Source: Cryptomeria japonica (Eukaryota; Streptophyta; Pinopsida; Cupressales; Cupressaceae). From it: a stretch of DNA of 64,000 nt. Below the pieces are notes generated by a model. That model was not told the DNA's origin, did not search any database, and saw only the letters and a list, made by a program, of their open reading frames with translations. The translations under genes and the position numbers were made by a program. Of this stretch, positions 53,274-64,000 are shown one piece after another (within the stretch, counting starts at the first letter, position 1; every line of letters begins with the position of its first letter). The stretch is taken from contig NC_081407.1 in NCBI RefSeq assembly GCF_030272615.1, positions 146,009,744 through 146,073,743 on the forward strand, read 5' to 3'.

Positions 53274-54771
53274 TGTTGGAAGTGGATTGACTCTGAGAGG
53301 GGGGTGAATCAGAGTCAATAATCAATTTAACTCTCTTTAATTTTTTCTTACTTTGGAAAACTCTTTTAACACACATATGACACCCTAACTTGTATCGAAG
53401 CATGCATTTCTGATTAAACAATATATATAATTGAGTAATCTTGATATGCTTCTTATTGAACTTGTCAAAGCATCAAATTATGACTGGTAGAATTAATTAA
53501 AAAACAAAGTGACCAGCATAAAGAATTAAAATTTTGTAGAACAACAATGAAGCATAAATAAATGTATCAGAGCATTCATCTAATGGAACACATAAAGTGG
53601 ATTAGCACACAACACAGATTTTCATGAGTGGAAAACCCTCTTGGGGTAGAAAAACCACTCGATAAAAGAATATTTTATTATCTCAAGAAGCACCCACTCC
53701 TTACACTGTATTTAGAAGTCTCAAACTTCAAGGAGCACCGACCCCTATGTCACAAATGATATCAAGAAAATATCTCCAACTATGAGCACTGATAAATTCA
53801 GAAGTGCATCATATTATGCAACTCTCAACTTGTCAATCACTGAACAAGATTAATACAAAAGATGGTCTATCACCGCCATATCTATTTTTTTTCGTTACAC
53901 CCTGTTATATTCAAGAGATCTATCCTTCATCAAGCAAAACCAACTTATCAGGTTCCCAAACTATAATACGGGTTTTATAGAACTGAATCGCAACCGGAAT
54001 AAAACTGGTTTGATAGAACTGAATCACAACCGGAATAAAACTGTTTTGTGTGTTCATCCTTGAGTAGGGTTACCAAACCCTAACTTAGGTTGGAGTTAAT
54101 AAAAATTTATCACCAAAATAAATGTACTCCATAGGATCTCTTTAGAAATACTTCTTTCCTTTTCCCAATTTTTGTTTCAAAAAAAATTTACTTGTGATTA
54201 TTTCTTTGGAAGAATATAGTAGCAAGAAAGATATTTTTAATCTTTGCATTTTTGATAACTGGAAAAATACTCGGGACCATCTTTTTCATTTTTTTTTAAA
54301 AAATAGAAGAGTAAACACTTTTATCTTTCTATTTTTTTCTTTCACTTCCATTTTACTTTTTACCCTTCATGGTTTGACAAGAGAAAACACTTTTATCTTT
54401 CTTTCTTTTTTTCTTTCACTTCCTTTTTTTTTACTTTTGACCCTTCACGGTTTCACAAAACATACTCCAAAAATAACAATTTGACAATTTGATGCTAAAA
54501 CAATTGCGAGAAATCCCCACAAAATTAGCCATAAAATATTACCATCTGAAGCATTCATACCTGTAGATTATTAAATCAAAAAGTACCACAATGCGAATTT
54601 GAAGAACCACTGGTCACTGAACCTACCTTCTTCTCTTCCACAAAAAGTTTCACTATCAATGAACACCAAAAATTAATCTGCTTACACCTGTCCACTATTC
54701 ATAGAGATAAAGCTATATAGTCACCAAAACCTTTTTGTCATCAAGGACAATGCAGCATAACAAAGGTAACA
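53274..54771 (-). repeat. 3' LTR of the SIRE-like element
   Basis: Plus strand TGTTGGAAGTGG...AAAGGTAACA. Open frames within are duplicated in the other LTR and are not genes. Confidence 0.93.
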
Positions 54772-54783
54772 AACTCCCCCTTT
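54772..54783 (-). other. Polypurine tract of the SIRE-like element
   Basis: The plus strand reads AACTCCCCCTTT (minus AAAGGGGGAGTT), adjacent to the 3' LTR. Similar tracts recur at 54965-54975 and 55014-55020 in the 3' untranslated region. Confidence 0.88.
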
Positions 54784-55037
54784 GTCCTTGATGGCAAAAA
54801 CCTGAACCATCATAAAACTGAACCATCATTAACTGCTAGAAACAACATCATGATACCATAAATACCACCTGAGTAAACTGCAAATTAATTTGTGAAACCT
54901 TAGAACAACCTGTAATTCCAACTATCTGTGAAACTTTAGAATAACCTGTAAGAACAACTGTCTTCTCCCCCTTTTTGTCTCAAGGACAAAGGGAAAACTT
55001 GGGGAGAGTGATACTCCCCCTCATAGAATGCAAGATA

Positions 55038-58000
55038 TTAAGCAAGAATAGATTGAGAGATAACTCCCAACCTGTCTCTGAAATGTTCAAATACTTCTTT
55101 AGATAGAGCCTTGGTGAAAATGTCAGCCACTTGTGCCTGGGAAGGCACATATAAAAGTTGAAATTCATTAGCTAACACCTGTTCACGTAGAAAATGTAAC
55201 TTTATTGCAACATGTTTAGTGCGTGAGTGCATAATAGGATTTTTAGAAAGATTTATGGCACTAGTGTTATCACAAAAAATAGAGATTGGCTTGTTTACTG
55301 TAATACCCATATCAGCAAGTTGATAAGACATCCAGATTAATTGGGTACAACAAGCTGTTGCGGCAATATACTCAGATTCTGCAGTTGATAAAGTGACACA
55401 TTCTTGCTTTTTGCTATGCCAGGCAACAAGACGATCTCCTAGGAAGAAAGCTGCACCACTGGTGCTTTTTCTATCATCTACACAGCCAGCCCAGTCAGCA
55501 TCCGTAAAACCAACAAGAGTAAAATCATTATTTCGTGGATACCATAAACCATAGTCTAAAGTACCTTGAATGTACTTTAAAATTCTTTTCACAGCTATCA
55601 AATGAGATTGTTTAGGGGCAGATTGAAATCGTGAAACCAAACAGACTGCATGCATTAAATCAGGCCTAGATGCAGTTAAATAAAGTAAGCTGCCTATCAT
55701 TGATCTGTACTCAGATTGATTGACTTCAGGTGAGTCATCTGCCTTGGTTAATTTACAGCTAGTCTCCATTGGAGTACTAACAGGTTTGCAATCTATCATA
55801 TTAAACTTCTTTAGCATTTCTTTTGCATATTTGGTTTGTGATAAAAAAATGCCTTGTTCAAGCTGCATTACTTGAAGACCAAGAAAGAAGGTTAATTCAC
55901 CCAACATGGACATTTCAAATTTAGATTCCATGAGTTTTGAAAATTTTTTGGATAAAGAATCATTATTGCAGCCAAAAATGATATCATCCACATAGACCTC
56001 AACAAGTAAAATATCATTACCTTCAACTTTGACATATAAGTTACTGTCAACTCCACCTCTCGTAAATCCATTTGCTGTAAGGTGAGCATCTAACCTGGAG
56101 TACCAAGCTCTTGGAGCTTGTTTAAGACCATATAGAGCCTTTTTCAACCTGTATACATAATTAGGTTTATCTGCAGAGACAAACCCTTCTGGCTGTTCCA
56201 TATATACCTCTTCATCAAGATAACCATTTAGGAATGCTGTTTTAACATCCATTTGATAAATTTTAAAATTTTTGTAACAGGAGTATGCCAGAAATATTCG
56301 TATTGACTCTAGCCTAGCAACAGGTGCAAATGTTTCACCAAAATCTACACCTTCTTGCTGTGCATAGCCTTTACACACAAAGCGTGCTTTATTCCTAACA
56401 ACTTTACCAGATTCATCAAGTTTATTTCTGAAAATCCATTTACCCCCTATAACATTTTTATCATCCGGTCTAGGCACTAGTTCCCAAGTTTTATTCTTTT
56501 CTATTTGATTGATTTCATCTTGCATTGCATTCAGCCAACAATCATTAATAAGAGCTTCAGAAACAGACTTAGGTTCAAAATCAGTTACCAGACAGTAATG
56601 CTCAGCCATTTGAGCTTGTTCACCAATTCTTGCTCTTCTCCTAGTCAAGATTCCTGCATCTATTTCACCAATAATTTGACTTTGAGGATGTCTTTTAGTA
56701 ATGATTCTAGAGGGTGTATGTAAAAGATTTTCTGCTTTAGGACTTGATGGAGGACTCTGCTCATTTGTAATTTCTGCTTCAACAGATTTAGAAACTTGTT
56801 CCAGCCTTATTGGTATATCCTCTTCAACATCCTGCATACCATCACTTAGAAAGAATTGCTCATCAAATCTTACATTAACAGTTTCAACAATTTTGTTCAA
56901 TCTATTATTGAAACACCTATAAGCTTTGCTATGAGTAGAATATCCAAGAAATATACCCTCATCAGTCTTAGCATCAAAGCTTCCTAGATTCTCTTCATCT
57001 CTTTTTATATAACACTTGCACCCAAAAATCTTGAAATACTTAATTGAAGCAGCTTTACCATACCAGAGTTCATAAGGAGTAAAAGTAGATTTTACCCTAA
57101 TTTGCACACGATTCAGAATATAAACAGCTGTGTGAACAGCTTCTTTCCAATATCTGTCTGGCAGATTTGCCTCATTAAGCATTGTGCGAGCCATCTCTTT
57201 GACTGTTCTGTTTTTCCTCTCAACCACCCCATTTTGTTGAGGTGTTCGAGCAGCAGCATACTGTCTTTTAATGCCATGTTTTTCACAATAATCAACAAAT
57301 TCTTGTGATGTAAATTCACCACCCTTGTCTGATCTTAAACATTTAAGTTTTAAATCAGTTTCACGTTCAACCATTTTCCTAAAAATTTTAAATCTGTCAA
57401 ATGCTTCAGATTTATGTTTGAGAAAAGTGACCCATACCATTCTTGTATAATCATCCACAAAGAGCATGAAGTATTTTTCACCATTGATGGATTGTGTCCT
57501 TGTTGGACCACATAAATCTGTATGAACAAGTTGTAAAGGACTAGTAGAAGAGTGTTCTTTAGATTTAAAAGAAACTTTTGTCTGTTTACCTTTCAAACAC
57601 TCTTTGCACACAATATTTAATGGTTTGCTCAAGATGGGTAAACCTCTAACATTCTGGTTCTTGCTGATTCGAACTAGATTATCAAAGTTTACATGTCCCA
57701 AGCGCTTGTGCCATAACCAGTTTTCTTCTACTTGACCCATAAGACACATACCTACATTATTTTCATAATCTGTGGAGTCAAGTAAATTGTAAACATTCCC
57801 AATAGTCCTCAAACCAGTAGCAACAATTTTACCAGATTTATTTTTGATAGCACAACCTTGAGAACTAAAAGATACATTATAACCACTATCACAAATTTGA
57901 CTGACACTCAACAAATTGTGTTTTAATCCTTCAACAAAATAAACATCATGAATAGGAGTGTCATCATTTAGCAGTAATGTGCCTTTACCTCTGACAAAGG

Positions 58001-59810
58001 CTCCTGAATTATCACCAAATCTTACAAAACCTCCATCAAAGTTTTCAAAATGAAGGAATTTATTTCTGTCTCCTGTCATATGGTGTGAACAGCCACTGTC
58101 CAACACCCACAATGACTTTTTACTTGAAAGAAATGCAGTTTGCACTATCATAGACTGTTCAGAACTAGGGACAAACTTTGGTTTCCACACCTTATGAATT
58201 TTTTCCTTTGACTTGCATTGAGAAGAAGTATGTCCAAAGAAGTTACACTTAATGCACTTCACAGTATTTGGAAAACCAGAGGCTTGATTATGTCCAAACA
58301 TAGAAGTTCTATGTTGCAAAAATCTGCAAGTGTTAACCTTATGGCCAAACTTGTTGCAGTAAAAACAGTAACCATGAAAGAACCCAAACCTAAAAGGAGT
58401 CATTCTGTTGTAGGCCTGAAATTGTTTTTTGTTTGCAAGTTTAGTAATTTGTTTTGATGATTCAGCACTATCAAAACCTATACCTGTCAAATTCTTGCAT
58501 TGTTTTTGTTTGCTTAACATTTCATTCAAATGCAAGGTACTTTCATACTGCTCAATCTGCTTATGTAAAGAACTACTTTGCTGTTCCAAAATGTTAACTT
58601 TCAATTCACTATCAGCAAGTAAGACTTTCAGATCCTCAACTGTTTGCTTTGAATCTTTTAATTCAATTTGTAAAATCTGTTTTTCACTTTCATGAGAAGC
58701 TACAAGTTTCTTAAACCTTTTGATTTCTTTGAGAGCACACAGTAACTCTCCTTCAAGATCAATTTCACCTTGATCTAAATCATCAGATTGATCTACTGAT
58801 ATGTTATTTAAATCTTTCTTTGAGGAAGTTTCTATTGCAGCCATAAACAAGGTTTCATCACCTTCACAAGGTGAGTCATCTGAATCATTTTCAGAATCTT
58901 CTTTAATAAAAAGACTCTTCTTTTTCTGAAAAGGATTGAATTTCTTTTTAGAGTTCCATTTTTTCATTTTGAATACTTTTTCTGGTTTTTCTTCTTCATT
59001 ATTTTGATCACTCAGGGGACATTGAGCAGCAAAGTGCCCAGCTTTGCCGCAATTAAAACATTTGAAGGGTAATTTTCCCTTATACTTCTTTTTTAACTTT
59101 CTAACTAGCAAAGCTTCTATAGCATCTGAAAGTTCAGACTCACTATCTAGTTCCTCCTTCTTTTCTACTTTAAATGCAGTTTCTTTAGAACTAGAAGGAT
59201 TACTACCTATCCTCATTTCATAGGCTGTGAGTATGCTTTGTAGGTTGTCAAGAGACATAGTTGAAAAGCTTTTCTTTTCTTCTAAAGTTGACACCTTAGT
59301 TTCAAATTTAGGAAGTAAAGTTCTAATAACCTTTCTGACAACATCTTTTTCATCAACATTTTCACCAAGACCCCTTCTTGAATTCACAACTTCATCAATT
59401 CTAAGAAAATAATTTGCAATAGTCTCATCTTCTTTCATTCTCAATGACTCAAATTGATTCTTGAGTGTGAGAATTTTAGATTCTTTGACCTTTGCATCAC
59501 CTTGATAAATAGTTTCAAGCTTGCTCCATATTTCATGAGCAGATGGACAATGCATAACTTTAACAAACACATCCTTGGTAAGACCACACAAGAGAGCATG
59601 TTTTGCTCTAGCATTTAACTCATACTGAGATTTAGCATCAGGATCTGAAGGAATAGCATTAGGAACAACATATTTTGTGATAACAATGTTCCACACATTT
59701 ACATCAACAGAGATCAAGTACGTTTCCATTCTGATCTTCCAAAACACATAATCTGTGCCATCAAAGAGGGGAGCTCTTGAAAGAGAGGCACCTTCTTGTG
59801 AATAAGCCAT
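55038..59810 (-). CDS. gag-pol: Gag-Pol polyprotein of the SIRE-like copia element (1590 aa)
   Basis: Uninterrupted from ATG 59810 ([20 protein letters not shown]) to the stop at 55038. Gag capsid (about 1-230); first zinc knuckle [14 protein letters not shown] at C251; an acidic, then coiled-coil stretch (about 355-435); two more knuckles, [14 protein letters not shown] (C482) and [14 protein letters not shown] (C519); protease LDSGCSHHM (D571); pre-integrase finger [11 protein letters not shown]; integrase ([27 protein letters not shown]); RT with KWIFRNK and YVDD at 1273-1276; RNase H with [12 protein letters not shown] and STAESEY. All catalytic motifs are present, so this copy may be autonomous. 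Two knuckles placed after a coiled coil are more than the usual one or two copia knuckles. No env-like ORF is seen between pol and the LTR. Confidence 0.97.
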   Translation of the reverse strand: MAYSQEGASLSRAPLFDGTDYVFWKIRMETYLISVDVNVWNIVITKYVVPNAIPSDPDAKSQYELNARAKHALLCGLTKDVFVKVMHCPSAHEIWSKLETIYQGDAKVKESKILTLKNQFESLRMKEDETIANYFLRIDEVVNSRRGLGENVDEKDVVRKVIRTLLPKFETKVSTLEEKKSFSTMSLDNLQSILTAYEMRIGSNPSSSKETAFKVEKKEELDSESELSDAIEALLVRKLKKKYKGKLPFKCFNCGKAGHFAAQCPLSDQNNEEEKPEKVFKMKKWNSKKKFNPFQKKKSLFIKEDSENDSDDSPCEGDETLFMAAIETSSKKDLNNISVDQSDDLDQGEIDLEGELLCALKEIKRFKKLVASHESEKQILQIELKDSKQTVEDLKVLLADSELKVNILEQQSSSLHKQIEQYESTLHLNEMLSKQKQCKNLTGIGFDSAESSKQITKLANKKQFQAYNRMTPFRFGFFHGYCFYCNKFGHKVNTCRFLQHRTSMFGHNQASGFPNTVKCIKCNFFGHTSSQCKSKEKIHKVWKPKFVPSSEQSMIVQTAFLSSKKSLWVLDSGCSHHMTGDRNKFLHFENFDGGFVRFGDNSGAFVRGKGTLLLNDDTPIHDVYFVEGLKHNLLSVSQICDSGYNVSFSSQGCAIKNKSGKIVATGLRTIGNVYNLLDSTDYENNVGMCLMGQVEENWLWHKRLGHVNFDNLVRISKNQNVRGLPILSKPLNIVCKECLKGKQTKVSFKSKEHSSTSPLQLVHTDLCGPTRTQSINGEKYFMLFVDDYTRMVWVTFLKHKSEAFDRFKIFRKMVERETDLKLKCLRSDKGGEFTSQEFVDYCEKHGIKRQYAAARTPQQNGVVERKNRTVKEMARTMLNEANLPDRYWKEAVHTAVYILNRVQIRVKSTFTPYELWYGKAASIKYFKIFGCKCYIKRDEENLGSFDAKTDEGIFLGYSTHSKAYRCFNNRLNKIVETVNVRFDEQFFLSDGMQDVEEDIPIRLEQVSKSVEAEITNEQSPPSSPKAENLLHTPSRIITKRHPQSQIIGEIDAGILTRRRARIGEQAQMAEHYCLVTDFEPKSVSEALINDCWLNAMQDEINQIEKNKTWELVPRPDDKNVIGGKWIFRNKLDESGKVVRNKARFVCKGYAQQEGVDFGETFAPVARLESIRIFLAYSCYKNFKIYQMDVKTAFLNGYLDEEVYMEQPEGFVSADKPNYVYRLKKALYGLKQAPRAWYSRLDAHLTANGFTRGGVDSNLYVKVEGNDILLVEVYVDDIIFGCNNDSLSKKFSKLMESKFEMSMLGELTFFLGLQVMQLEQGIFLSQTKYAKEMLKKFNMIDCKPVSTPMETSCKLTKADDSPEVNQSEYRSMIGSLLYLTASRPDLMHAVCLVSRFQSAPKQSHLIAVKRILKYIQGTLDYGLWYPRNNDFTLVGFTDADWAGCVDDRKSTSGAAFFLGDRLVAWHSKKQECVTLSTAESEYIAATACCTQLIWMSYQLADMGITVNKPISIFCDNTSAINLSKNPIMHSRTKHVAIKLHFLREQVLANEFQLLYVPSQAQVADIFTKALSKEVFEHFRDRLGVISQSILA

Positions 59811-59871
59811 GACAAGACTTCCAAAAGACCAGGAACAATCCCTAGGATAGACCTAAATGATGGGACCCTAT

Positions 59872-59883
59872 GCTCTGATACCA
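59872..59883 (-). other. Primer-binding site of the SIRE-like element
   Basis: GCTCTGATACCA on the plus strand, two bases from the inner edge of the 5' LTR; initiator-Met tRNA type. Confidence 0.93.
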
Positions 59884-59885
59884 CT

Positions 59886-61385
59886 TATTGGAAGTGGATT
59901 GACTCTGAGAGGGGGGGGTGAATCAGAGTCAATAATCAATTTAACTCTCTTTAATTTTTTCTTACTTTGGAAAACTCTTTTAACACACATATGACACCCT
60001 AACTTGTATCGAAGCATGCATTTCTGATTAAACAATATATATAATTGAGTAATCTTGATATGCTTCTTATTGAACTTGTCAAAGCATCAAATTATGACTG
60101 GTAGAATTAATTAAAAAACAAAGTGACCAGCATAAAGAATTAAAATTTTGTAGAACAACAATGAAGCATAAATAAATGTATCAGAGCATTCATCTAATGG
60201 AACACATAAAGTGGATTAGCACACAACATAGATTTTCATGAGTGGAAAACCCTCTTGGGGTAGAAAAACCACTCGATAAAAGAATATTTTATTATCTCAA
60301 GAAGCACCCACTCCTTACACTGTATTTAGAAGTCTCAAACTTCAAGGAGCACCGACCCCTATGTCACAAATGATATCAAGAAAATATCTCCAACTATGAG
60401 CACTGATAAATTCAGAAGTGCATGATATTATGCAACTCTCAACTTGTCAATCACTGAACAAGATTAATACAAAAGATGGTCTATCACCGCCATATCTATT
60501 TTTTTTCGTTACACCCTGTTATATTCAAGAGATCTATCCTTCATCAAGCAAAACCAACTTATCGAGTTCCCAAACTATAATACGGGTTTTATAGAACTGA
60601 ATCGCAACCGGAATAAAACTGGTTTGATAGAACTGAATCACAACCGGAATAAAACTGTTTTGTGTGTTCATCCTTGAGTAGGGTTACCAAACCCTAACTT
60701 AGGTTGGAGTTAATAAAAATTTATCACCAAAATAAATGTACTCCATAGGATCTCTTTAGAAATACTTCTTTCCTTTTCCCAATTTTTGTTTCAAAAAAAA
60801 ATTACTTGTGATTATTTCTTTGGAAGAATATAGTAGCAAGAAAGATATTTTTAATCTTTGCATTTTTGATAACTGGAAAAATACTCGGGACCATCTTTTT
60901 CATTTTTTTTTAAAAAATAGAAGAGTAAACACTTTTATCTTTCTATTTTTTTCTTTCACTTCCATTTTACTTTTTACCCTTCATGGTTTGACAAGAGAAA
61001 ACACTTTTATCTTTCTTTCTTTTTTTCTTTCACTTCCTTTTTTTTTACTTTTGACCCTTCACGATTTCACAAAACATACTCCAAAAATAACAATTTGACA
61101 ATTTGATGCTAAAACAATTGCGAGAAATCCCCACAAAATTAGCCATAAAATATTACCATCTGAAGCATTCATACCTGTAGATTATTAAATCAAAAAGTAC
61201 CACAATGCGAATTTGAAGAACCACTGGTCACTGAACCTACCTTCTTCTCTTCCACAAAAAGTTTCACTATCAATGAATACCAAAAATTAATCTGCTTACA
61301 CCTGTCCACTATTCATAGAGATAAAGCTATATAGTCACCAAAACCTTTTTGTCATCAAGGACAATGCAGCATAACAAAGGTAACA
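59886..61385 (-). repeat. 5' LTR of the SIRE-like element
   Basis: Matches 53274-54771. Its inner end reads TATTGGAAG where the other LTR has TGTTGGAAG, and it has two extra G residues in the run near 59920. Confidence 0.93.
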
Positions 61386-61390
61386 TGGTA

Positions 61391-64000
61391 GGCCTTGCGA
61401 AAGTTCCTCACACAAGTAGAGGAGAGGCGGAGCATTGAAGAGAAAGATGCGTCCATACCCATTGACCACAAATCCTTCTTCCAACCAAGGGAGAAGCATA
61501 AGAATGAGTCTCATGGTTACCTTGAGAAAACAGGCTATGCCCACAATGATGCCCATGAGAAGGTGAGTGGTCCCTAGAGGAAGAGGGAGACAAAGGAACC
61601 CCATAAACTGCACAGGGGCATTGCCTCGATGGTTGAAGGGCACCTATAAATTAGACAACTCAAGTTAAACTTGTTATATGGCCCTTAAATCTGTAATAAA
61701 ATATTGGAACAAATCATTGCTTTAGTATAAATGGAAACATGACAATTAACAAAATAATTGACAAAAAAAATGATTGTATTTCTCTTCATATGTTGAAGAG
61801 AAAATCCACCCTAAAAGAATGCTAGATTTGGTTGAACTAGTGAGAAATGTGAGACTAATCTCATAAAAGAACCATATCCCATGAAAAAGGTTCTATTTTG
61901 AAGGGCTTGAAAAAATGATGAATTTGAGTCCAAACATTTTGAGCTTTGGAAAAAAACTAGAAATGGTGTTCATGAGACTCCAAATACCAACATAATTAAC
62001 GAGGGCTGATAATTTTCAAATGTGACAACCTAAATCCAACGAGAAGGCCTTGGAAAAGAATACACTATAAAAAGTGGTCCAACATGGGCTCTAGAATTGT
62101 TGATTAAATGGTGTCGAATTTGCATTGCCAAATAGAAACTAGTGATTTTAAATTCCACTATTTATTCAAAGAAATAACCATGGGCGAGTGAGGAGGTAAC
62201 CCATGATATCCTTGTCATGGTTTAGAATTTTGGAAAACAGTGTTTGGACATCACTTCCAATTTGTCCACCAAGAATTACATAAATCGATCCAAATTTTAT
62301 GTACCATACCAGTCAAAATGGTCACGATACTATATCAAAAAATTTATAACCCTAACTTAAAAGATGCAACATTTCTTTAGCTTTATTCCATGATATAAGG
62401 CTCATAGAAAATCTATTAAAAAGGGTATTGCATACTTCTAACTCCTTTCTCTAATTAAATCTCCAACACAAACCCAAAACACCCTTGCCAAAGGGTGTCA
62501 TAGCATTACAAAATTGAGACAAATAGATATTTTGCTAATTAATAGAAACACTATTATAGTATCTAGAACTATTCTAGAGAAGTTAAGTTTTCATGGCTTA
62601 CCAAGCTATCCAAATATTTATTACCATAAAGGTTTGTTGAATTTGCACAAAAATTTTCATGATAAGAAGGGTGTGAAGTCCAATCCCCTTCCAAGTGGGT
62701 CGTCCAATAGAAAGGCTAAAAAGATGCAATGTTGCACTAGAATTTTTCATACATACTTCATTACCTTGAAGGGAACAAATGATCCACCTAATGAAAAGGG
62801 CTAAACCCTAGTGCTAGGTTGATAATAACTCCAATTCTCCATATGCATAGGTAAGGCAACAAAATTTTCAAGCCACCCTATTAAATGCCTATGATTTTTT
62901 CAAGAAGACCAAAAAAAATCATTAATAGGCTTAACTAATTTCATGTACCTAAAGCCTTATAAGGAGCCCAATATAAAAAATAATAAACATGAGTGGCTAT
63001 GAGAATCATAGAAAAAACCTAATCTTTTTCTCCTAGGGAAAGGGATTTTAATTACAACTCATTTTCTAGTCTTAATTTTATATGTTTCAAATTTAATTTC
63101 TCATATTAAACTAAATGATTGAGAAAAAATTAAATTATCGAAATATGTGAAATTGTAAATGTGGGTCCCATCACGATTGGAAGAAGTAGTCCACCATGAA
63201 GGAAAGTGGCACAGGGAAAATATTTTGTTAACATCTATTATGTGCATCTCACCACCATGAGATGATTAATCATTGTATGTTATTGCATGTTAGGCATGCT
63301 ATTTTATAGGTTATGGGCCTTAGGAAATCTATTTTGTATGAATAATTGTCACTATTGTCATGTAATGACAAGGATTACGAAATATAATGATTAGAACAAA
63401 AAAATTATAAATAAAAAGAAAAATCTAGTAATGACATAAAAACATCTTAAAAATTGAAGAAAACTTTTGTTTGTTGAAATACACAATTTATATTTCAAAA
63501 TATATAGGCTTCTAGTTCATGTTCCATGACGCATTTCAACTTGCATTATTTTTTTCACGTTTTGCAAGATTTCTTCTACCAATATTTCCATTCAGAAAAA
63601 ATAAAACCAAACAAAAGGAAACATAGAAGATATCTTACAAAATATGAGAAAAATTTGATATGATAACATTTCTTTCAAGTATTGAGAAATATCTAGTAAA
63701 TAAATTTGTTTCACTTGATCTATTCAAATATTGAGAAAGATCTACTAAAGAAATTTGGAATCCTTTAAGTGGATTATTGGAATCCTAGTTCTTCTTGCCT
63801 AAATGGAATTTCAACCCGTTGAAATTTTAACCTTTACTCAAAACTAGCACTAAAGAAATTCTTAGGATTATTAAGAACTTAAGGTTCTTCAAAATGGAGT
63901 TTGAGGATAAATTGGTGTGGGCTTTATCTAAATATGGGAATTAATCTATTAAATCTAGTTTTGATATTCTTCTCCCCTCCTATCAATCTTCTTTTAAATG
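61391..64000. other. No recognised gene
   Basis: AT-rich DNA. A 60-codon charged frame (61395-61577) contains an AAGGTGAGT donor-like site near 61560 but no known domain. A 96-codon frame (62514-62804) is also unrecognised. A direct repeat of about 35 bp with a 51-bp period lies at 63672-63757. Confidence 0.6.

Larger units (their letters stand above)
53274..61385 (-). mobile_element. Full-length Ty1/copia element, SIRE/Maximus-like, 8.1 kb
   Basis: LTRs 53274-54771 and 59886-61385 flank a single intact gag-pol on the minus strand. PBS (complement of TGGTATCAGAGC) at 59872-59883, polypurine tract at 54772-54783, TGGTA target duplication. LTRs differ at roughly seven or eight positions plus a G-run length change over 1.5 kb, so the insertion is young. 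Long LTRs and a long Gag with [20 protein letters not shown] suggest the SIRE/Maximus lineage; no env-like frame follows pol. Confidence 0.93.

Noticed and set aside
54194-54484. 96-codon plus-strand frame, also present at 60808-61098
   Set aside because: It lies inside both LTRs of the SIRE-like element and is low-complexity Phe/Leu-rich sequence.
61395-61577. Charged 60-codon exon-like frame with a donor-like AAGGTGAGT
   Set aside because: No acceptor, partner exon or known domain could be found; left as unexplained.
61335-61643. 102-codon minus-strand frame, hydrophobic
   Set aside because: It crosses the LTR/flank junction of the SIRE-like element, so it cannot predate the insertion, and it has no recognisable domain.

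Overview
The window is plant nuclear DNA, most likely from a gymnosperm (conifer). The grounds are GT-AG introns in small genes, very AT-rich intergenic DNA, nested full-length LTR retrotransposons, an L1-type LINE with a plant RNase H domain, and a cluster of EG45/plant-natriuretic-peptide-like (PNP-like) genes. The conifer assignment is inference; no single sequence proves it. Transposable elements make up most of the window, and only one host gene looks intact.

Layout. 1-1036: unidentified decayed coding remnant (minus). 1405-22105: an L1-type LINE (minus; ORF1, endonuclease, RT, zinc finger, RNase H) split by a young Ty3/gypsy element of the Tat type at 3893-18517. That element has near-identical 815/814-bp LTRs, a CCTTC target duplication and one 2501-codon gag-pol frame. 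Between pol and the 3' LTR it carries an antisense plant-mobile-domain (PMD) gene with its own promoter-like motifs and an intron. Two unusual structured regions lie in its 3' part: three GGTG/CGCC modules with covarying inner stems just after pol, and an array of six hairpins with a constant 15-nt loop and compensatory stems inside the PMD intron.

22-53 kb: a decayed tandem duplication of PNP-like genes. Copy A (26644-32121) is interrupted in exon 1 by a 4.8-kb Ty1/copia element. Copy B (about 45950-46277) lost its start and exon 2. A fourth unit survives only as 3' flank near 47.6-48.0 kb. Copy C (52150-52968) is intact, with three exons encoding a 139-residue secreted protein. Among the copies lie tandem duplications (102, 110, 359 and about 356 bp), a compound microsatellite, a foldback MITE, an unidentified broken gene-like region (35.4-37.4 kb) and two overlapping minus-strand LTR-element fragments (48-51 kb).

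53274-61385: a complete minus-strand copia element of SIRE/Maximus type with 1.5-kb LTRs, a perfect TGGTA target duplication and an uninterrupted 1590-codon gag-pol. 61391-64000 holds nothing I recognise.

The window records layered insertion: LINE, then gypsy into LINE; gene duplication, then copia into a gene copy; LTR element into an older copia gag. The best candidates for something undescribed are the two covarying hairpin systems in the gypsy element and their link to its antisense PMD gene.
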